Source: Protonemura montana (Eukaryota; Arthropoda; Insecta; Plecoptera; Nemouridae). Taken from it: DNA of 64,000 bases. A program made the position numbers and the translations under genes. Under the pieces are notes generated by a model. It was given only the letters and a program-made list of their open reading frames with translations. It did not search any database and was not told the origin of the DNA. Shown one piece after another: positions 57,395 through 64,000 of the stretch (position 1 is the stretch's first letter; each line of letters opens with the position of its first letter). The stretch spans positions 5,306,701 through 5,370,700 of the forward strand of contig OX387603.1 of the NCBI GenBank assembly GCA_947568835.1. Reading direction: 5' to 3'.

Positions 57395-59927
57395 GTGAGT
57401 ACCCTAGCCTAGAAGGAAGCCAGAGGTTAATACGGCGTATTTTCCAGGACAAGATTAAATCACAGTGTGTCGGAGGCCTTTCCTGTGATAATCTGGCAAG
57501 TTTAAAATTGATGTAAAGCTGGACTATCCTAGAAGTGAGCCGTGATTATACACGGTGTCAAAGAGTAACAAGACCTCACAATATGCTAGGTAGACCTCTT
57601 ATTATGGACATATTTCGCGTCCATAATCTTGACATCGAGTGATTCCTACACTACACCACACTTGAGAAATCAATTGCCTATCAATAAAACGTGCAGGGCT
57701 CCAACCCAGTACCCACCAGCCGTTAACGCGTGTCACGGTCGAGCAGAGAAAATTGCACCCCGTGCTGACTCAACGCGTTATTAAAATGCTATATGGACAT
57801 CTAAATATAGACGCATCTTTGCCAAGCCAGCACTCATATTCGATGAAAGAACCACCAATTTAGCCAAATTATCTAGCCGTGGTAAGAGAGGGGAAAAAAG
57901 GACGAAGAAAATGTGTACAAAAACCCGCCTTATTTAGACGTAGCACTATAGGTAGGCAACATGGGCATTAACTGGGTGATTACATACCTGTCATACCTTA
58001 GAATTAGGTAGGAGATGCGTTGGTCTTGTGATGAGAGCAAGGTGCTTATGGCGTAGCGTCCGATTTTAAAGTTATGGCCAACAATATTTGTAAGTTTGCG
58101 CTTGATTTCGGTTGGGGCTGTTTGGGAGATGGTTGATTTTGGCACCACTCAATTTGTTGTCGGTGAATAGCAAGTTGGTGATCAGCGGCTAGGAGGAAAC
58201 TGAGGTTGATTTTTGGCTCTCGGTTGTTGATTGGCTATGTCTAGGCTATAAAATGAAGGCGAACGTGTTGCTAGCATGAAGCTTGGTTCACCGGCACTTT
58301 AAAATTTCCCAGAGAAGTTGGTTTTTTCGGTTGCGAACGGACAATGGACCGAGATGGTGCGCCTTGTTGGTGCCCATAGTAACACCACTACAGCGTTGTG
58401 GGTGTGGCGAAATATTGTGCAGCCGAAGACTTGACTCTAGGAATCTCTGAACGCGCAGCCCCTCAATTATCTCGTCAAAAATGTGGCGGCCGAGGGAGTC
58501 GCGCGGTTTTAAGTGTCTGTTATGTCATCATAAGTTAGGCTAATTGCGTTTCTAACTACGTAGAGTTATTTAATTTGAGCAATGGCTCAATGCAGGGTTT
58601 TGTGGTGCTGAAGATGGGCTTTTCATTCATGATTTTCAATGATGGAATTCTGTGTTTTTTTTTTTTTTACTCTAGCATTTGTGATGGGTGGCGCGAGAGG
58701 GAATAAGTTTTTTTATTATGTTTTCTTTTGACTTCACTAATTGGTGCCCGAGGCGTTTTTTTTTTGGTTTTGAGAAAAAAAAGCGGTGGAAACTTTTAGG
58801 ATTCCGTTCGTTCTGCGCTTTGCCCTTTACTATAATACATTATTTCATTTTTATCACAAAAGTTTCACGTATCTCGGCTAGGTTTTTTGTAATAGTTTTT
58901 ATTCCCTCTTTTATTCTCGCTTTGGGTCGAATCTCGTGAAAGCAATTCACAAGTTGTCTGTTAACTTAGCTGTCAAAAGCCAACTCCATTTCTAGCGTTT
59001 GAAGAATTGACTCGAGAAATCTTATCTTGCTGTTAAAAAACGCCACCGATCTCTAAAGATTTGATTATACATTAAATTTCATACAAAATTGTGCATCTCA
59101 TTCTGAGTTTGCCTGTACTCTATAATCATCCAACAATCAAGCTTAAAATAACTTAAATAGCTTGACGATAATAACTTTTCGATACAAACATTTGATAATG
59201 GTTCATGCAATATCTCTTCAGGTACTTCACAAATAAGTTAAGTTACGAGAGAGGTGATAAGGTCATATAATTTAATTTTGCTAAGCAAATAAAATATTTT
59301 TTGTCATTTCAACGTTGTCAAAAGAAAGACTCGTGTCAAATCGCAATTTCCAAGGATCTATTCGTTTTTGCCACCCCATAAAATCAAAGCGAAGCTGGAA
59401 CATGATTCAGAAATTAGCCTCCGGCGTCAATCGTTAATTAATTGTCTCTATTATACGTTCAGTTTATCCAATTAGGCAAGACTCTAGTTTGATAACCTCT
59501 TACCTCGAGCAAGGACAAGCGTTTTAGCACGTCAATTTACCAACCAGGTAATCATCCAGGTAATGTCCGTCGAACACACGAAAAGGTATTACTGAAATTG
59601 CTTGGCGAAATTTATGGACGAAATAGACTGAGTTGTCATGACCGCTCGTTGATAACTTGGAGCGAACACGGGCTATTTGGTTTAACCACGTTGATTTTTA
59701 GCAAAGCATCAAGATGATTTGTTTAATTTTTAGTAGGTAAAAAAAAAAAAAAAAAATTATTGGATTAGGGGCTGAAAAGCTAAACGCAGCTTCTAAAATA
59801 GCTGTGCTAGGAAGTCAACTCTAGATTTACACGAGTTTAAACTGACTATAGGTGATGAGGTCATGGCATTCATTAATAAATTAGAGCATATAATAACTTA
59901 GATTCCAGCTCACAGCTAGAATATTCG
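57395..59927 (+). other. Start of a long intron (non-coding)
   Basis: Opens with the GTGAGT donor. No acceptor followed by a convincing second exon is seen before the window ends, so the intron is probably longer than 6.6 kb. 58140-58520 is less AT-rich, with a short minus-strand frame (57930-58148) that has no recognised domain. Confidence 0.55.
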
Positions 59928-59984
59928 TTCCTCGCACTAGGATTGGGCACTCGCCCTGTGCTGAATTTTGTGACAGGGTGCTTA
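59928..59984 (-). repeat. 70-bp unit, single decayed copy
   Basis: cactcgccctgtgctgaatt then ttgtgacagggtgctta is the inverted 70-bp unit with a deletion of the gtcgcct block. It is an isolated unit within the presumed intron. Confidence 0.75.
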
Positions 59985-62900
59985 TGTAGATGGTCAGCCT
60001 ATTCCGAAAGTTTTTTTTACGTTAACATGCATTATGAAATCGATTATTAGAGCTAGCCTGCGATACGAATAGTTCTTAATCTCAACTATGCTCTAGTGAC
60101 ACCCGTATATACGGAATTGAATATCGATTGTCGTTTAACACGACGGGCTGGATGACCAATGACCAAAGGAAATTGCCGTCAAACTCGACAAATATTTCCC
60201 GGCACAATCTCACGTGAAATACAATTGTGTCGAAATTGATTTCTTTTCATCGAATCGCCTTGCATTTGACATTCCTCGATGCTCACCGCTTCTCAGTTGG
60301 CCGTTGCGTCGAGACGGCGGCGGAATATTCAAATAGAAAAACACGCATATAAACTCGGTACGCGTTATTTATTTGAATTCCTAGAACGGTGGACATAATG
60401 GGATAAGATGCTGTCGGACTTTCAATTTGTTTACAATCACATTATTCATACACTGTGTTTACTGCACGGTGCAGCGCGGCGGTACGTCAATAAGAGCGAA
60501 ATTCGCTTGCGTTGCAGTTATGGGTTATACCTATCACAGCTGTAGCATTGTCTTTTGATAGTCGTGGAAGTGTTTGTGATTAGAGTTTTGCTAAAATTTG
60601 ACACAGAAGTGATTAAATGTCATGGATATTCAGCTTAAAAGTCACAGGTATCAAACAACGACTCTCAACTAAACACTACAATCAAATTATCTACTTCTAG
60701 AAGCCAAAAAATCATCCCAGCCGCCTCATCAAATCAGTTAATCTCTTGTTATAGGAAACCAACTTTTTAAAGAGCCCAGCTTAAACAAAGTATCTTGTTT
60801 TATTGTATTGATTCATGCAGCTTGTACAATCTGTCTCATCCGAAGAATACCTCGAAAAACAAGCTCGATGAGAGGAAAGAATTAAAAGAATGTGTAACGT
60901 GAGACCAACTCTCGCAGCGCCCAAACATTCCGTCGTGGCGTAACCCGACACGAGCGCTGCCCGCCGATATGGTTTAACACGGTGCGACCGCCTGGCGGCG
61001 GGTGGACACACTACAAAGCGAGTGCATCGACGTGTGAACAGGAACGAACGATCGGAGATGATGGGTGTCTTCTGGAGGCTTTGGATGGATGAAGGTGGTC
61101 GCTTTGTTTTTGGGGGTCAAGGGATATGTGTGCAAGAGGTTTAATATTCGTAAAATATTTTTCTAACCGTTCCGACACAATTTTTTTTTAGATAAGTTAG
61201 GCGATTTTTGTTATAATTGAAATTTTTTAAAATGATTCATATGAGCACCTTGTCAAAAGAAGGATCAGCACTTTTTGAATTCTCGTATTTATTTTCATCA
61301 AAACCAAAGAAATAGCACGAATTGTGAACATTCAGAAAATTGCCAAGTTTTTTTCCTAATTTATCTGCTTATGAAGCCCATCGAATTGCCAGTTATTTCG
61401 CCAACCACAAACCCCGTGATTTCTAGTAAATTGCAATGATCTTGTGCACTTTTCAGCACCATTGCCCGTTCCGCGAAAAGCGTTTTGCAATCCACTACTC
61501 AGCCATCCGAAGAACACGACATCATGCCAATAGATCCATCAAATGTGCATCGCATTTCCAATTCAAGAAGTGCAGCAACAAAACCACGCGATGCACTTGC
61601 AGCGTGCTCCACACATACATATATTTAGGTATGAATGCATTCGACGAGGGAAATGCATCCCGCGAGTGCATAATATAATTGCAGGCGCTAAGTGCAATCC
61701 TTTGTAATCCACTTTTACGGCACATTACTTTTACCATTATTATACTTTAAAGTGCCATGGGCAAATTGAATTTACCAAAAAGATGATACAAAACTATGTT
61801 ACGAATGTCGCCTTAATGAATTTTACAGACCACATTAGCATTTTTTTCCCCGGCCTGCGAGAAAAGCATCTTCTTTTATCAGGAGATGAGTGTTGTCGAA
61901 TAAGCTTGCGTTTTTGCTGAAGTGAGAATCTTAATGGGAGTCATGCACAGGTAATTCAAACCGTGCGCCGTTCTTGAACAGAGGAATTTCTTAATTACAC
62001 TGAGATATTATAAATAGTGTATGCACAAGAATATCAGATATTTCATAAAAAGGATATGTCTGTTTTTGAAATAATTTAATTTTAGCGAATTAGAAAATGT
62101 ACACCGCTGATTAGGAGTGAACCACTTTTAGACAACCTTCAGAAGAATTCTTTAGAAGAATGGGCACTCATTATTATATCAGTGCCTTTTGTCAAAGACA
62201 CGATGACAGAATATCGTCAAAATTTTAAATTTTTTACCAAATTTACAAGGACATGAAGTTGATTAAACAACTCTAATAATAAAATAACATATAAAATATC
62301 CATGCCAGCGCAGTATGGCTACACATTTAAGATTGCATACACTTTTTATAAGACCATTGCTATTCAAACTCAACAATTATTACGCACTTACTGTTAACTT
62401 AGCGAACATTAATAACAAAAAAAAACAAAAAAAAAAACACACATAATAATATATTCCAATTAACAACAAACTTCGTTTTTCATTAATTACAACAACACAA
62501 TATTAATTAGTCTGCTCGATCCTAATTAAAACAATAAAATTAGCATCTCGAAGGTGTTTATCGCTATTTATGTCCCCTTCATAATCCAGTTTTCACGGCA
62601 AGTCTCCGGTACGCGTCGTGTCTGCATAAATAGCCAGCACAACAATCCTAGACAACAATACAGGCAATACCTTGCCTCTCTTTGTTGAAACACCAGTGAT
62701 TTCTCACCGACTGTTCATGGAGTGTGTACCTCCACTCTCGCTATTAATCCAAGACAATTAGGATGTGTGACGTAACTATCCGACTGTATAGTTTCATGTT
62801 GCATATACCTACAGAGAGAATTAATAGGCGCGTATGTATAGCGTGTCTTGCGTTTTGGTCTTGAGAATTTACTGTTGCTTATTGTGGTTACAGTATACAT

Positions 62901-63178
62901 ATTATTAAAAAAAAAGAGCTAGCGCTAATTTATTTTTCTGGCATGTTTACCCTTCAAGGAGCTGTATAATACCTAGGTAGTTTGTAATGCGTTTTGTATG
63001 GTTGACTTCTGGTCACCTTTATTACAAGAGTGCTTTGTCTGCTTTCTCGATTGTTTGTTAGCTTACACGAATGGACTGTGTTTTATTCGTGTTTTAAATT
63101 TGTGATTTTTTAAAATTTGAACGTCTTAGTTATTCTGAACAATTTTCAAGCCGTTCTAATTGCTGAACGATTTTTGAT
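59985..63178. other. AT-rich intronic or intergenic stretch
   Basis: A CpG-richer patch at 60900-61010 stands out (agcgctgcccgccgatatgg). Otherwise AT-rich with A runs near 62420. No gene is supported. Confidence 0.55.
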
Positions 63179-63457
63179 AGCACCCTGTCACGAAATGTCC
63201 AGCACAGAGGTGACGGCGAGTGTCCGCTGCTTTGCGTGGAGTGAAACAAGCGCCCTGTCACGGAATGTCCAGCACAGAGGCGACGGCGAGTGTCCGCTCC
63301 TTTGCGTGGAGCAAAACAAGCACCCTGTCACGGAATGTCCAGCACAGAGGCGACGGCGAGTGTCCGCTCCTTTGCGTGGAACCAAACGAGCACCCTGTTA
63401 TGGAATGTCCAGCACAGAGGCGACGGAGAGTGCCCGCTCCTTTGCGTGGAGCAAAAC
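63179..63457 (+). repeat. 70-bp GC-rich tandem array, locus 8
   Basis: Four units at a 70-bp step, starting at the caccctgtcacg phase and ending at gcgtggagcaaaac. Frames of 116-130 codons that cross it are by-products of the repeat. Confidence 0.95.
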
Positions 63458-64000
63458 GCCAAATTCAAAAAGTCAACCTCGCTAGTATATACCCAAATGG
63501 GTATGGCCAGCTTATTTATTTCCATTTTTCCAGTAGTCCGGTTGTCCGTGGCAACAGGAGCGTCGCATGACCAAAACACATGCCCCCCCCCCTTCCGCCG
63601 ACCCCCCCTAAAGGTACGAGCGCAACACACGGGGTGTATTTCGACCCCCAGGCAACGCAGCGATCTGATTGGTGGTGGCTAACAATGGCGTGATCGCCAG
63701 GTCGTGATAACGATCATTACACCCCTGATCGAGACTAGATTCTGTCCGACGGAGCGGTCTGCTTCGGAAGCGTCGTTAAACAGGGCCGATAAAAGATATA
63801 ATCGTGGATTAAGTCTGGCCGAGTCTTAGCTGAATTCGTGGTAATCAACTTAGGCCCCCAGTACGCTGCCAATGCATTTTGTAGAACATGGATTTGCATT
63901 GGATAGCCATATCATTATTTTCTGTACAAACAATTAGCAGCTTGGCAATTACAGAGAATTTTAGAATTCAGTTTTAATTTGGATGAAATGTATTTAATTT
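63458..64000. other. Non-coding stretch to window end
   Basis: Has C-rich tracts (63582-63610) and moderate GC content to about 63780, then AT-rich sequence. No gene is seen. Confidence 0.55.

Noticed and set aside
1..64000. Intact tRNA, 5S rRNA or snRNA genes, and protein-coding transposons or integrated viral genes
   Set aside because: Looked for on both strands by motif; only relics of tRNA and 5S type were found, and no frame resembled reverse transcriptase, transposase, capsid or polymerase.

Overview
This window reads as nuclear DNA of an animal, most likely an arthropod. It is AT-rich and almost free of coding sequence. It has GT-AG style splice signals, tRNA- and 5S-rRNA-derived retroelements, and short tandem arrays scattered through unique sequence. 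No bacterial operon, phage, plasmid or CRISPR structure is present. The species cannot be settled from the sequence.

Only one protein-coding segment is convincing. It is a first coding exon at 57127-57394 (+ strand, 89 codons plus one base). It has an in-frame upstream stop, a good start context and an exact GTGAGT donor. The product begins with a Gly-rich then His/Tyr-rich segment, the kind of N-terminus seen in developmental transcription factors. Its DNA-binding domain would lie downstream, outside the window or beyond a long intron, so the gene is not named. About 50 kb of near gene-free DNA lies upstream. Weaker 5'-exon or promoter candidates (GC-rich, CpG-rich islands) lie at 49310-49851 and 44744-44975.

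The rest is dominated by four repeat systems. (1) A 70-bp GC-rich unit forms short tandem arrays at eight places (2.7, 15.3, 19.7, 25.5, 31.5, 34.7, 43.0 and 63.2 kb), with single decayed units at 16.3 and 59.9 kb, in both orientations. It is open in all forward frames and so generates many false ORFs. (2) A 5S-rRNA-headed SINE family has three long copies (5759-6190, 27779-28181, 30609-30939) and at least seven fragments. (3) A small palindromic element family has inverted arms, a conserved right tail and, in the best copy (17124-17316), a consensus-matching type 2 Pol III promoter (A and B box). Six copies are seen. (4) A foldback-like element at 27164-27737 has long inverted arms whose outer parts are 47-bp direct repeats.

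Layout: 1-5.7 kb holds minisatellites, 70-bp array 1 and a 5S fragment; 5.7-15.3 kb has a full 5S SINE and tRNA-like relics; 15.3-23 kb is a dense cluster of arrays, hairpins and palindromic elements; 23-31 kb has array 4, a GC-rich patch, the foldback element and two 5S SINEs; 31-43 kb has arrays 5-7 and 5S relics; 43-57 kb is mostly unique AT-rich DNA leading to the gene; 57-64 kb is the start of its first intron, with the last array. Coordinates of repeat edges are approximate to a few bases.
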